From the NCBI GenBank assembly GCA_051453625.1, contig JBOZIK010000001.1:207771521-207835520 (forward strand): 64,000 nucleotides of DNA, read 5' to 3'. The notes under the pieces are model-generated. The model saw nothing but the letters and a program-made list of their open reading frames with translations. It searched no databases and was not told the DNA's origin. The translations under genes and the position numbers were made by a program. This DNA is from Welwitschia mirabilis. Taxonomy: Eukaryota; Gnetophyta; Gnetopsida; Welwitschiales. How positions within the stretch are numbered: position 1 is the first letter of the stretch; each line of letters opens with the position of its first letter. This document shows positions 1 to 12,125 of this stretch, piece by piece.

Positions 1-157
1 TGTCCTAAACTTGTCAAAACTAGTGTCATATGTATGTGGGCCTCATGAAAGTGCAAAATCCACTAAGTGCTTAGAAGATGTCTATAGAGTTGAGAGATGT
101 ACATAACATGAGAAGACATATACAATGATTGCAAACATATACAAGACATTAAGTAAA
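1..157 (+). mobile_element. Copia element C, 5' LTR piece 1
   Basis: This stretch aligns by eye with the first 150 bases of the LTR at about 48591-50281: both have a TG start followed by an AAACTTGT block, a shared ACTAAGTG block, and an ACATTA-TAAG block at the right edge. The alignment continues, without loss, at 14212, so this is the left end of an LTR split by a later insertion (158-14211). The true LTR start may lie exactly at the window edge or just outside it. Confidence 0.6.
153..157. repeat. Target-site duplication of element G, left
   Basis: GTAAA here and ATAAA at 14212-14216 match at 4 of 5 bases. Removing everything between them restores the LTR C sequence seen uninterrupted near 48740, which is why I accept the degenerate pair as a duplication. 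Confidence 0.5.
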
Positions 158-838
158 TGTTGATGCATGGATTTTAGTCAAGGGCATGAATCAATGCATT
201 TGGGAATGAATTAACTAATTATTTTATTCACTTATTTAGGTAGATGATTTCCTGTGGCTCTTTCCCTATGGTATACTGAAATATGGGAATGGTCTCAGTT
301 AGCTAAGAGCAAATGAAAAGGGATGTGATTGTAAAGAAAAGATTTAAAAAAGAGGCTATAGAAGAGATTTACCTTAGATCATAAGAAAGAAAGCAAGGGA
401 AAAGGAATCACACAAAGTCTAGGAATGAATTACAAAAGAGGTTTGTTTTAGTTCACTAAAGTAAAAACATAAGTTTTTAAAAAGATTTTTCTTTATTTTT
501 TATGAAATTTAACATCACACATGTTTTTGATATAAAAATATCAACCACATTATATAGTTTTTATAGTGATATAAAAGGTCAATAAATGTAATATTAGACA
601 ATATAATTCAAATAATTCTAATTAAAATTAGCTTTATAACTAGAATGTTTACTTTCATCCTTAACAAATGTACAAATGGTAAAATACTATTAAGAGTACA
701 TATCATTGTAGCTACTTGATTTTCAACTTCCAACTTAAATGTTTATCAAAGTTTCTTATAAAAAGGCTTAATAACAAAGAACTAACTTTTACCTAATTCC
801 TTTACTATGAATATCACAGTTGAAATAAACAATAGTAA
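158..838. other. Left arm of element G, no gene seen
   Basis: This arm is AT-rich without a convincing reading frame on either strand. It contains a purine-rich stretch around 310-480. I recognise no domain, and no similarity to the right arm of the element at 13976-14211. Confidence 0.4.
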
Positions 839-2238
839 TGAGAATCATTAAATTTAGAGAGAAGGTTAAATGAGATCTACTAAATAAAAGGCTTACTAAA
901 ATAAATTAAAATTTACATAATAATTAACTTATCACATTAACATGATTTTCCAACCTAAGAATGTTCACAAATAGAGGGTATCTTCCTCTCATACCTCTAG
1001 ATATTCTTAACCTACAAAATAGTGGTTTTGAAGCACCAAAATCATTACATGCAACTGAGATACTTCTCATAAGATAGCATTTTATTCCCTTTAGGGATTT
1101 ACAATAAATTAAAAACAAAAGTGCGCTTAAGCAGTTACATAAAGATATACATACAGGGGTTACCTTACAATTTGGAATTTCAAGTAAGGAATACTAAGAA
1201 TAATATCAAGTAATAAACTATAATAACTGTATTAAAAAATCTAATAGTATTATAATATAAGTGTTAATAAATAATAATAACGAAGAAAACAATAAGCCTA
1301 AAATATGTTACTTTGATAAAATGCTTGTGTTTTCCTTATTATAATCATACACAAATATCTAAGATCAAAGTGTTGTAGCTCTATGAGAGCTAATGATCAA
1401 GTAATGTAATCACCAAATGATTCTCCTCATTAAGCTCATAAAGATCTTTGTATGTAGTTTAAATTACCTATGGGTATATCTTTTTTCTTTATTCTTTGTT
1501 CCATTTAGATTTTTGATGTCTTCCTTACCTTTATCTTAGAGATATAATCATTTGAAACATTTAAACACTAACAAAAAAACAATAAAGCTTTGATTATTAA
1601 ATGGCTATTTTATTTTCCATTAATTTTTTTGGGATAGATATCTTTAATAAATTAAACATCTCTATTAGGTATTCATATTTATTTTGAGAGATTTCTTTGG
1701 TTAAACTATCTAAATTTCAAAAATACATAAATTGTTATATCTCTAACCCTTAAAGATTATAAATTCAAATTGTAAAACTTGTATGATTTCCTAAAATGTC
1801 GATAATTCATTCTAGTATAATTTATCTCTATTACCTATTTTAGTTTAGCACAAACATCTTCAATTCTATAGGTATCTTTTAATAGTTAAAGTAGTATAGA
1901 TGTCTTAAATTAGCTAGATGTGTTTCACCTATCTCAATTTCTTGGTTTAGTGTAGATTTCTTTTACAAGATAGACATCTTTCTCTATGATAAAGTCCAAT
2001 TAATTTTAGACCTATTTAATATAATAAACATATTTACCATAGCTTTCTTCATATGTGAAGATGTCTTTAGTTAATTATTTCTATTCTTTATGAATTATGA
2101 GATGAAGCTTCTATGTACTTTAAGCTTTAAGGTTTGGATAGCTTGAAGTTGTTTGCAATTTGATGTTTTCCAATTTATCTTATCTATACATTAAACACAT
2201 CACATTTAACAAGTAGAATCATTAAAACTAGGATTTTA
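839..2238 (-). repeat. 3' LTR of copia A
   Basis: The first 390 bases (839-1225) match 11061-11450, and the whole matches the LTR at 56250-57703. The low end begins TGAGAATCATT, parallel to TGAGGATCATT at 11061. The high end is CTAGGATTTTA, parallel to CTAGGATTTCA at 57703, so the LTR runs 839-2238 (1400 bp). It contains many AGACATCT/AGATGTCT motifs at 1510-2070. The flanking 834-838 is AGTAA; the partner duplication is lost. Confidence 0.75.
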
Positions 2239-2260
2239 TAATCTCCTCATTTTTTAAGGT
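2239..2260 (-). other. Polypurine tract relic, copia A
   Basis: On the minus strand AAAAAATGAGGAGATT immediately precedes the LTR start. It is the counterpart of the better preserved AAAAAAGGAGGG tract of copy B. Confidence 0.5.
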
Positions 2261-2559
2261 GTTCAAAATTTAGCAAATCTTACTAATGTAATCATGTTTC
2301 AAAAAATTAAATTAAGACAATTTAATCTAAGAGGAAATACAATGTACTATATGAGGCATGTTATAAATTTAAAAAATTAAAAATGTTTAATATCCATACT
2401 AATAAATGTTTAAAATATAGTAAATAAGATATGGTGCAAATGGATTGAATTATTAAAAACATGTCAAAACATAAATTATATTGCATGCAAGGATAAATTT
2501 AATAATAGATAATAAAATATCATCAAAAAATATCATGAAATATGTGTCGATATGAAAAA

Positions 2560-3600
2560 ATAAGCATCAACAATGATGTCACTCATAGGAAATCCAATCC
2601 ATCCATCTCAAGTTCAGATCCTCCAAACTCATACAAGATGTCCAATAATGTTCAATTGATTAGTCCATCCTAGATACTAAGAGTTAAATCACTAATGTAA
2701 CAAGTGTCATCTCTTACATCATCACTATCCCTAATGGTAGAGGTCTAGATGGTGTACACAGAAGAAGATGTAGGTGAAGGTATGTGCCACTTCCTAGATG
2801 GCCACTATGATGACTCACCTTAGCCTTGAGAGTTCTTTCTCTTCATACATGAATATGTTTGAGGGGTAATGAAAGTGCTAAAGAATCTTGTAGTAGTTAT
2901 CTCAGTAAAACCATAAGCTAAGAATGGAATAGTGATAAGTGGTGGAGCAATGCTAAGAAGTAGAGAATAAATGATAATTCTAAGAGGTGGTGGTGAGATG
3001 GAAGATGAGATGGTAATGATGGATAAGGTGGTGATGGAGACTATGTGGAATGGGAAATGGATAGTTTGTAATGAGCCCTATGAAAGATAAGAGTTTTATT
3101 ATTATATCTCTCAAATTTTACTTGTTTCTTTCCCTATTTCTGTGCTAAAGCCTAGAGCTTCCACTATACTTATGCTAGAGCCCAGTGCTCTCTTTGAAGA
3201 TGTAAGACTTCTTTGTGGACTCTAGCAAATTAGAATCCTCTACTCAACCAAAGTCTTATACTATAGTAGGAGGTGCTAGAGGTGCCTTTGCCTCTAATTC
3301 CTCCTTTGTATTAAACCAAGTAAGAGTCTCTATGGGTTCCCAAATACTTATAAGTGCTTCTCCCTTACTAGTTGTGCACCAATGCTTCTTAAACCTTAAA
3401 ATATTTTTTTAAATCCTATCTATCATCTTTGCAATTTCCTTGAAACCCTTATTTACTAATGATAAACTACAACTAGATGTAAAATAAAAGTGCTGAAATT
3501 ATTCCTTAAAAGATCTCTTGCTTATATACTTTCCCCTATTGGTACTGGCACTCATCACTTTTCATTGAACACTAAAAGTGGCTTTTTGGGATGAATGAGA
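2560..3600 (-). pseudogene. Extra 3' coding block of copia A
   Basis: The minus strand reads as broken but protein-like frames, including a proline/serine-rich stretch (PSLPSHLPSPPPL near 2950-3060) and an acidic/charged segment. It lies between RNase H and the 3' LTR, where SIRE/Maximus elements often carry an additional 'env-like' frame. A block in the same position in copy B (58150-59860) has similar layout and wording, which supports an ancestral coding function. I do not recognise a catalytic domain, and membrane segments typical of a real envelope are not evident. Many stops make it a relic. Confidence 0.4.
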
Positions 3601-4228
3601 TTAACCTGTGAAATTAATATGATGGCATTAATAATAATTGAAATAAAAAATAAATGTAACATAAATTATAACCATTATGAAAAAGTGTAATGATATTCAT
3701 GCATAATATAAATCCAAAATGAATTTCCATCCCTATGAGAAGGTAATAGACCAAAAAAGTCTTCATGGAGTTATAGTAGCTGTGCCTACCTCCTTAAATA
3801 AGTATGTTATAGAAGATAATTAAACTTAAAATAGAGGCATTTAGTACCCTATCTTTGCATTCTACATTATCATAAAAGTTCATCTTCAAATTTCCAAATA
3901 AAACATTATCAATGAATACTATGTACTTTTAAGAGAGCGACATGTGAAAATATTCTTTTAATGAATGTACATATAATTATAAAAGATCTGAATCATCTAT
4001 TCCAAGAATGAAATTAATAAAACTAGGCATTAAATAAAAAAACAAAAGTATCTTGTACTTAAGTCTAAAAAGTCCTAGTGCTTTCATCTATCTCATTAAT
4101 GTTAGCATAAATTCCTTGACAACAGGGTTTAGAATGTTTTTCTCTAATTGGATTAGTATGTGCTAACCAAGATGTGAGAAATAAGTGAGAATATGATCCT
4201 TTCTATGCTTTTGGAAGTCAAGAGTCCT

Positions 4229-5023
4229 TTCTACAATAATGAAATCTCCAGTCTAGGTTTTANNNNNNNNNNNNNNNNNNNNNNNNNNNNNNNNNNNNNN
4301 NNNNNNNNNNNNNNNNNNNNNNNNNNNNNNNNNNNNNNNNNNNNNNNNNNNNNNNNNNNNNNNNNNNNNNNNNNNNNNNNNNNNNNNNNNNNNNNNNNNN
4401 NNNNNNNNNNNNNNNNNNNNNNNNNNNNNNNNNNNNNNNNNNNNNNNNNNNNNNNNNNNNNNNNNNNNNNNNNNNNNNNNNNNNNNNNNNNNNNNNNNNN
4501 NNNNNNNNNNNNNNNNNNNNNNNNNNNNNNNNNNNNNNNNNNNNNNNNNNNNNNNNNNNNNNNNNNNNNNNNNNNNNNNNNNNNNNNNNNNNNNNNNNNN
4601 NNNNNNNNNNNNNNNNNNNNNNNNNNNNNNNNNNNNNNNNNNNNNNNNNNNNNNNNNNNNNNNNNNNNNNNNNNNNNNNNNNNNNNNNNNNNNNNNNNNN
4701 NNNNNNNNNNNNNNNNNNNNNNNNNNNNNNNNNNNNNNNNNNNNNNNNNNNNNNNNNNNNNNNNNNNNNNNNNNNNNNNNNNNNNNNNNNNNNNNNNNNN
4801 NNNNNNNNNNNNNNNNNNNNNNNNNNNNNNNNNNNNNNNNNNNNNNNNNNNNNNNNNNNNNNNNNNNNNNNNNNNNNNNNNNNNNNNNNNNNNNNNNNNN
4901 NNNNNNNNNNNNNNNNNNNNNNNNNNNNNNNNNNNNNNNNNNNNNNNNNNNNNNNNNNNNNNNNNNNNNNNNNNNNNNNNNNNNNNNNNTTCTACAATAA
5001 TGAAATCTCCAGTTTAGGTTTTA
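4229..5023. repeat. 727-base gap flanked by a 34-bp direct repeat
   Basis: Positions 4229-4262 and 4990-5023 are the same 34 bases with one mismatch, lying on either side of a 727-base run of N (4263-4989). This suggests an unresolved tandem repeat, or two contig ends that really overlap. Confidence 0.8.
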
Positions 5024-5389
5024 AAACATTTTGTAGCTAGTTCATGATAAAACTATAATTCATACTATAGTTTGTGTATTTCAGTGATAGAGTCCTTATC
5101 TTCAAAGGCATAAGAGGGATTTATCCTCATCATTTTAAAGAAAATACTAAAAGAACTAAACTTTTAATAAGCAAATATTAAATAATAGGTAAAAAATAGC
5201 ACTCATTAAAGAAAAGAGCCTTGTTTTATTGGTTGTGAATAATTCTTTCAAATCCAAGACATTTATGCTAAGAGATTAGACCAAAAAAATTAGACTAAAG
5301 AGGACTCTAAGAGGAATACTATCTGAGTGGAGGAATAAAATTGATAGATGGTGGTTCCTTTCTTAAATAAAAAGGGTTAACACCCTTAT

Positions 5390-5800
5390 TTTAGCACATA
5401 TTTTATTTTTAAATATAGTTTACAAAAGGCATCTACCAACTCAAAGACATCTAAAATGATGAAAGTAGATGTCTATCTATTTTAAAGACATCTTATAATA
5501 AAAATTTTTAAGGATTACTTATATGTTTCAATGACATTTATAGAGACAAAGATGTCTATTTTGAAAATAATAAATATTATACTTAATCTCTAAAAACATC
5601 TGATATAGAGATATGTCTACTAAAAAGATGTATACAAACTAAAGATGTCTCCATAACAAACATCTTCCAATTAAGAACATCTTCCTTAAAAATGGAAAAT
5701 AAAGCTTCAAAATTTTCTATAGATAATATCATGATTGGACTATTAAATCAAAAAAAGAAAGAAAGAAAAAAAAGAAAAATAACATTTACATAATTGACTA
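5390..5800 (-). repeat. AGATGTCT/AGACATCT array, copia A interior
   Basis: This is a non-coding block with closely spaced copies, in both orientations, of AGATGTCT and near variants, ending in an A/G-rich run (5750-5785). Related blocks occur at 45950-46480 (opposite orientation) and 60170-60420. It follows RNase H directly in element A. Confidence 0.6.
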
Positions 5801-5879
5801 TTTTATGTTACAGCTATGATCTTAACTTATAAAATATCATAATGTGAAGTTAAGATTTTGAAAGTAATTACTTAATGAA

Positions 5880-7500
5880 TTACCTAATTAGGCAAGGCCT
5901 AATCCCTAAATTTCTACACAATTTGATAAACCTATCATCACTTACTTGTTTAATAAAAACATTAGTAAGTTAATCATCATTATTGATGTATTTTAGCACT
6001 ATGTCTTAGTTTTGTAAATGTTCTCTAAGGAACTGATGTCTAGTCTCTATATATCTACTTCTTAAATGCTAAATTGGATTCTTTAAGAAATTGATAGGAC
6101 TTTTGTTATTACAAGAAATGGAAATGCTTTCCTTGGATAGTCTGAAGTCTTTTATAGTTTGCTTCATCCAAAGTTATTGAGCATAGAAACTTCTAGAAGT
6201 GATGTATTTATCCTTAGCAATTAATAAAATAGTTGAATTTTACTTTTTGCTACTCCAAAACATCAAATATTACTTAATAAAGAAGTAATTTCCACTAGTA
6301 CTCCTTCATCATCCTTATAACATCCCCAATCTGCATCATAATATATAACTAGATCAAGGCAAGAGTTCCTTGAATACCAAAGGCCCTAATTAGTAGTATA
6401 TCTTAAATAGTGAAAAATTCTTTTTAAATAATGTAAGATGTGATTCTCTAGGATCACTTTAATAACAAGCACAAATGCCTATACACAAAATGATATTAGG
6501 CCTACTAGCAGTTAGATATAATAGACTATAAATCATACCTTTGTATAACTTTTGATTAATATTCTTACCATATTTATCTTTGTTCAGCTTTTTTGCTTTG
6601 GCTTATTTGGATATCTTTGATCTTATAATCCTATACGCCATACTGGACTAACAAATTTTTAACATATTTATTTTGAAAAATGAATACACCTTGTTTGTGT
6701 TATAACACTTGAAGCCCAAAGAAGTTACTTATTTCTCTTATAAGACTTATTTCAAATTCATCCTACATAATCTTAGCAAATGTCTTACATAAAAACTCAT
6801 TAGCAGGATAAAAAATGATATCATTCACATAGATTTATCCAATACTAAAATGTCTACCATCTATTCTAATAAATATGATAAAATATGATGTACCTCTTTT
6901 GAATTTGTTTTCTATTAGATGACCTGAGAGTTTTCATACCGAGATCTAGGTGCTTACTTGGGACCAAAGAGATTATTTTTTATCTATAAGAATAATATAA
7001 TTTGTGGGATTTAATGAATCCTTTAAGTTACTTAACATATCCTTCCTCTTAAATTATTCTATTTTTAAAGAAAATTTTGGCATTCATCTAATAGATTTTA
7101 AATTCTTTGNNNNNNNNNNNNNNNNNNNNNNNNNNNNNNNNNNNNNNNNNNNNNNNNNNNNNNNNNNNNNNNNNNNNNNNNNNNNNNNNNNNNNNNNNNN
7201 NNNNNNNNNTTCTTTGATATATGAAAAGGATAAAAGCACTTTTATAAAACTTGATACGTGCTACAAGTGAAAAGATTTCTCTAAAGCCTATGCCTTCTTA
7301 TTGATTATATCCTTTATCTACTAACCTTACTTTATTTTTGATAACGTTACCATTTTCATCTATTTTCATTCTAAAGATCCATTTTATGCCAATGATAGAT
7401 TTATTGAATGGCCTTAAAGTGAATTTTCATACATCATACCTTTCAAACTAATTAAGTTCCTCTTGCATTGCTAGCATTCAATGCTTATCACTTTTTACTT
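5880..7500 (-). pseudogene. Copia A reverse transcriptase and RNase H
   Basis: Read right to left, the RT N-terminus is at 7250-7500 (MLAMQEELN, then GIKWIFRMKIDENGNVIKNK, matching the copia RT 'GTKWVFRNKL' entry motif). Next comes a 100-base gap (7110-7209), then the RT/RNase H junction (SLLYLTASRPNI near 6490-6550). RNase H follows, with YDADWG near 6330 and the C-terminal LREH/DIFTKPL-type region degraded to 5880. In the family this is about 500 residues copying element RNA to DNA. Frameshifts and many stops rule out activity. Identification is strong because several separate family motifs appear in order. Confidence 0.8.
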
Positions 7501-7599
7501 TACTAAAAGTTTTGAGTTTTACCTATGCGATATATGTTGCAAATCCATAAAATTCCTTAGTATAGCTTTGAGTTTGAATACCACCATATGAACTATTTA

Positions 7600-8760
7600 T
7601 GATGTTACTTGTGGAGTAACTTCTCTTTAATTTGATCATGTTTAAAGAGGTTTTCTTATTTGTTTCTTCTTCTTTCTCTTCCTTAATGTCTAATTATGAT
7701 TGAGAATTTCTAGATGACTATTAAAGATATTTGGGAATATAGTCTTCTTATATACAAATGGAAGCTAAGTTAATATCATCTATTTTAATGTTTATAATTT
7801 TCTCTACCACACAAGTTCTGTTGTTGAACACTTAGTAGGCTTTATTGACCATGGAATAACCTATAAAATTCCATTATCAACTTTGGAATCAAATTCTTTT
7901 AGCTTATTCGTTTCATTTAAAATAAAATATTTTGAGCCAAATACATGAAAATAACTTATTAAGGTTTTTTGACTAGATCATAGTTTGCATGAGGTTTTGG
8001 AAATAAAGAATCTTATCAAAACTTGGTAGGAAATGTAGCATGCAGTATTAATGGATTTCACCCACAAATGATATGAAACATTTTTATCATACATTACTAT
8101 TTTTCTAATTCATTAAGAATACTATTATTTTTTTTAGAAATTCCATTTTGTTATGGGGTTCTTAAAATAGAGAATTATTGAAGGATATCAAATTGTTTAC
8201 AAAATTCTCATGACCTTGCATTTTTAAATTTGGTGTTATTATCACTTTTTATAGTCTTGATTTTGTATTCCTTTTTGTTCTTTAACCTAATACACAACTT
8301 AGAGACAATGTTGAATGCCTCATCCTTGTGTGTAAGGAAGGATACCCATGTAAAATAATAGTAATCATCAATAATAGGTAGATAATACCTTTTCTTACTA
8401 AGACTTTCTGTAGGAGATAGCCAATAATATCAAGATGCAAAAGATCTAAGGAACGTTTAGTAGTAATAATGTTTTTCTTATCAAACCTTATACTTATTTG
8501 ATTTTCTTTCTAGCATGCCTCATAAACTTGATTATCAAATATTTACAACTTAGGAAATCCTCTTAACATATTTTTTAATGACAAGGTTTTTAGCAAGTTT
8601 TTTTAATATACCCAAGCTTCTTGCATCATAACTTTGTTTCACCTATAATGCTTAACAAACATTTGATAGAAATATATTGTAATGTGGTGATATAAGCATT
8701 ATATTTTCTAACTCTAGTAAATAAGGCCTTATTTGAGTTATATTCTTTGATAACATAATC
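7600..8760 (-). pseudogene. Copia A integrase
   Basis: This lies between the protease region and RT on the minus strand. The C-terminal part is clear: YFHVFGSKYFILNE near 7880-7930 corresponds to the conserved copia 'YFRVFGCKCYILN' segment before the GKGN-type C-terminus. Upstream, the stretch near 8570-8640 fits the end of the gag-pre-integrase/zinc region. The catalytic D,D,E core is too eroded to point to each residue. In live elements it joins cDNA to host DNA. Stops throughout. Confidence 0.65.
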
Positions 8761-8823
8761 ATTTTTAGTAAGAGTAATAGAAAAGTTTACATTGCATGAT
8801 TGACTAACTGTTAGAAGATTATG

Positions 8824-9265
8824 TTACAATCCTTCTACAAAAAGAATATCATTTACCTTAGGTAGATTACTTCCTATAATGATTTTAATACCTCTAAGAG
8901 GAGCTTTTCTATTAACACCAAAGGTGCATCTGATCCCATTTTGCAGTTGATATATGAATCTTTTGCCATATGTACTAAGATTTCTTCGGGATACATGGTA
9001 ATTGCCCAGCCCAATCGTGACTATTAGGTCATCTGCACATGTAGGTTCTGATGTGCCACTAGGTACTTCATATTCTCTATCACATTTTAGGTAGTGTGTT
9101 GCATAGTATGTTATTATCCTATCATTTGTGACCATGATCTATTGCTAGGGTCAGGGTTTCACTTCACACACATTAACCTTTATCTTACTCTACCAAGGTG
9201 GTAAAGCTAGATTTATTTCTAGTCATATACCTTGAACACTCACTGTCAACATTCCAAACATGTTT
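8824..9265 (-). pseudogene. Copia A protease and gag-pre-integrase
   Basis: Near 9230-9262 the minus strand reads VDSECSRYMTRNKSSF, matching the aspartic protease region 'LDSGCSRHMTG' with G changed to E. Near 8824-8940 it reads GIKIIIGSNLPKVNDILFVE, followed by HNLLTVSQSCN, the copia 'HNLLSVSQLCD' motif. Between these two parts (about 8970-9175) there is a segment that copy B does not have, and it is why an unusually long open frame (8824-9135) exists here. I regard that frame as part relic, part insertion, not a gene. Confidence 0.65.
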
Positions 9266-9599
9266 CTTCATTGCTCGTAGAGCAATCTAAGCTAAGAGAG
9301 CTAGTATTAATTTTGGAATCAATAATCTGTTTAGTCTAGCTTGCACAAGACATTGTATCATACTTCTTGACCTTTTGGCATTGTTAGCTTAATATCTAGT
9401 ATTGAACTTAATTAGATAATTAAACTAATAGTAACTACATTTGTAGCAATAATAATAAATAATATTATTCTTATAAATTATATTTTCATACCTTGGCTTG
9501 TAGTTCCATTTGTTAAATAAAGAAGCTAAAGTATTAGTGGAGGATTCATTGTGGCCTTAACCACTTTTATCATTTAGGCTTCTACATTGTCTAAGCATG

Positions 9600-11040
9600 A
9601 TGTTTAAGGTCTTCTTCCCTTGGGTAAACTTCTTAATGATTCTTTCTATATTAGGAATTCCTATCTAACATTCTTTAATTCATACATTAGCTTATTAATC
9701 TTATCTTTAGGAGTTGAGGTTTTAGATGATAATCTATTACAAGAACCTTTCTCTTATTCATATGTTAATTCATGAGAATGAAGTAATTTTTTTATTTTAG
9801 AACATATCATTTACAACTTAATAAGCTCTTAAGAAATTAAATCCTTGTCTTGAAGTCTTATACCTATTTCACCTTCACTATCTAATTCAAATTTTTCTTT
9901 TCTTTCTTCATTGTCCTTTTGGATATGCACAAGGGTCATGTAAGATGGATGAGCTCTTTTGTCATGAGATGGTTTTACTTCAGTTGCATCCTCATCATCA
10001 TTCCATCTTATGAAGAAAGATACTCTTCTTTTTGGATTCTTTCTTGTGTTCTTTCTTCCTATAATTGATTAGAGCTAAGACATTTTGAGGTTATGTGTTC
10101 TTGTTCTCCACAAACCCAACATTCTAAAGTGGAAATATTAGACTTGGAATAAAGTGAAGAACTACTAGAAGTTTTACCTTTGGAATTAACTCTAGCTTAA
10201 AACTTGAAGGGTATTTAATAGTCCTCCTTCCTATTGTTCTTTCATGAAAGAATTCTTTTAACTCCCCTTGTGATAAGAGTAAGTTATTCTTCCACATTAT
10301 CATTAGAGTTATCTCCATCTAATCCTTCTTTTGTTTTCCCTTTAAAAGCTTGCCTTGTGTTTTCACTAGTCTTGAAAATGGTAGGCTTATCCTTTAGAGC
10401 ACCATCTTGAATAAGATGCATCTTGTAAGTTATTAGAGCACTTTGTAATTCTTCAATCTTTATTGAGTTAACATCTCTTGATTCTTCCATGGCTATTGTT
10501 TCAGGCCTAAATATTGGATCTCAGGATCTAATGACTTTTTAAACTATCTTAGCCTTTGGAAGATTTTAATCAATGCCATATATGACATTCTCTATGTTAG
10601 AGACTCTTGTGAAGTACTCACGTACTAGTGGCCTAGGCAAGAAGCGTTGATTACTTGACAGTGGAGGTTCCTTCATATATTGTCACTAGAACATTTCATA
10701 TCTATTGTGTACTTTTTCATCTAGTTATGTGTTGAATTCCTACATTATAAGGGCTGAGTAATTATTTGCTTTTGAGTTATACATAAAGGCTATCTTTTCT
10801 TTATCTTCCTAGTTCCTTCTAGGTTTGATTTGTGTGATAGAGTTCTCTATAGCATCTATAATGGTTTTTGTAGGTTCTGAGTATCCATCTAAAATGCTTT
10901 ACCAAATCTAAAACTCATAAGACTATAAGTACACTTACACCTCATCTTTCAATAGGCATAGTTAGTCCTATCAAAGAGTGAAGGTCTAATGCATGACACC
11001 TCTTTTATAGTTCACTTAAGGATGTTACTCCTTTTTGTAA
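9600..11040 (-). pseudogene. Copia A gag with CCHC knuckle
   Basis: This is a nucleocapsid/gag relic. The minus strand at 10284-10490 reads MEESRDVNSIKIEELQSAL, the copia gag (UBN2-type) helix, with a close twin in copy B at 62662-62877. A CX2CX4HX4C zinc knuckle, CWVCGEQEHITSKC, is intact at 10080-10121. Upstream towards 11040 the gag N-terminal part is recognisable only in pieces. Gag would package element RNA in cytoplasmic particles. In-frame stops and frameshifts separate the parts. Confidence 0.75.
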
Positions 11041-11046
11041 GTATCT

Positions 11047-11058
11047 ACTCTGATACCA
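11047..11058 (-). other. Primer binding site, tRNA-iMet type
   Basis: The minus strand reads TGGTATCAGAGT, an 11-of-12 match to TGGTATCAGAGC, the common plant initiator-methionine tRNA primer site. It lies two bases inside the LTR end (11061). Confidence 0.85.
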
Positions 11059-11060
11059 CT

Positions 11061-11450
11061 TGAGGATCATTGAACTCAGAGGGGAGGTGTGAATGAGGTT
11101 TATCAAATAAAAATCCTATTGAAATAAATTAAATTTACACAATAAAAATCTTACTAGATTAACATGATTCTCCAACCTGGGTACATCTACACACAAAGGG
11201 TAGCTTCCTCTTATACCTCTGGATATCCTTAACCTACAAAATAGTGGTTTTTGGAGTACCACTAATCTTACATGCAACCGAGATTCTCCTCGTAATGTAG
11301 CACTCTCTTACCCTTAGGGATTTACAATAAATCAAAAATAAAAATATGCTAACAAGCACTTATAGAAGTACATTCATACAAAGGTTGCCTTACAATTTGG
11401 GATCCTAAGCAAGGGATCCTAAGAATAATATCAAGCAATGGACTAACTAC
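11061..11450 (-). repeat. 5' LTR of copia A, truncated
   Basis: This matches 839-1225 closely (for example a shared AACCTACAAAATAGTGGTTT) but similarity stops near 11445-11450, where AT-rich LTR gives way to GC-richer gene-like DNA. About 1 kb of LTR is missing, so no target duplication can be found on this side. Confidence 0.75.
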
Positions 11451-11494
11451 AAGTGTTGCTAAGTTTTGTGGCCTTCTTTCTAGCTTCTATCTAT

Positions 11495-11749
11495 TTAACG
11501 CTTCAAAATTGTTTTCCCTCCCACTCTCTTAGAACTTCCTAACGTGGCTGTCAAGGAGTCATGTTTAGAACTCATGAAATCTTTGCTGCCAGCCCCTGCG
11601 CTGTCGGTGGCTCCCTCTATGACGCTGAAGTCCTTCCACTGATTCACTAGCTGAAGCGCTCCTCTGCTGTGATGTTTCCCAGCACTCTGTTTATTGGCAT
11701 GTTCTGCCTTCGAAGCGCCGCATCTGTCTGAACCACTGCCACCTTCCTC
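11495..11749 (-). other. Unrecognised open frame, GC/CpG-rich
   Basis: This is an 84-codon frame open on the minus strand, glycine/serine-rich at its start (GGSGSDRCGASKAE) and ending ILKR before a stop at 11495. Preserved CpG sites (GCGCTGTCGG, GAAGCGCC) make it stand out from the decayed repeats. No start codon is obvious and I recognise no family. A motif resembling GAAGCGCT recurs at about 11653, 11711 and 11805, suggesting low-order repetition. It may be a captured exon or chance. Confidence 0.3.
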
Positions 11750-11798
11750 TTATAGCGCTACATTTCCTGCTAGCTTCCCTCTTCACTACTGCCTCCGT

Positions 11799-12125
11799 TT
11801 AAACTGAAGCGCTCCCTGTCCGTCGCGTCCTCCCTTTATGATACTGCTGCCAGCATTCTGGCCTTCTTTGACTACTCTGCAATGAACTCCTACTTTTCGA
11901 GTAATTGTTGGCGTTTGCATTAGTGACAGGAAGAGGACATCTAATCAGCAGTTGCGGTTTACTTCTGCATGATGACAGATTCGGGTTCAGGTTTAAGCAT
12001 TCTCCATGAGCTTTGGTAAGCTCTTTACTCTGCAAATTTAGCTTTTGTAAGCCATCAATCTGTCGATATTTGTAACTGCATTTTGAAAAGAGAATCGTAA
12101 TGATGCTACAGAGAATGAAAAAGGG
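11799..12125 (-). other. Unrecognised open frame, minus strand
   Basis: The frame is open for 108 codons. It has a polar C-terminal half with serine/asparagine and arginine richness and ends TGSASV. It could be an exon of the same source gene as the AP2 exon upstream on this strand, but no AP2 motif is visible and it overlaps an open frame on the plus strand (12087-12383). At most one of the two is likely to be genuine. Confidence 0.25.

Larger units (their letters stand above)
839..11450 (-). mobile_element. Copia element A (SIRE/Maximus-like), degenerate
   Basis: This is a Ty1/copia retrotransposon reading right to left: truncated 5' LTR 11061-11450, primer site 11047-11058, gag with a CCHC knuckle, protease, integrase, reverse transcriptase and RNase H, an extra 3' coding-like block, a polypurine relic and a 3' LTR at 839-2238. 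The domain order gag-PR-IN-RT-RH is diagnostic for copia. The long region between RNase H and the 3' LTR plus the tRNA-iMet primer site suggest the SIRE/Maximus lineage. Every domain has stops and frameshifts, so it is inactive. The same family recurs at 56250-63585 and from 63686. Confidence 0.85.

Noticed and set aside
4193-5017. Long open frame across 4193-5017
   Set aside because: Nearly all of it is the run of N at 4263-4989; only about 30 real codons exist.
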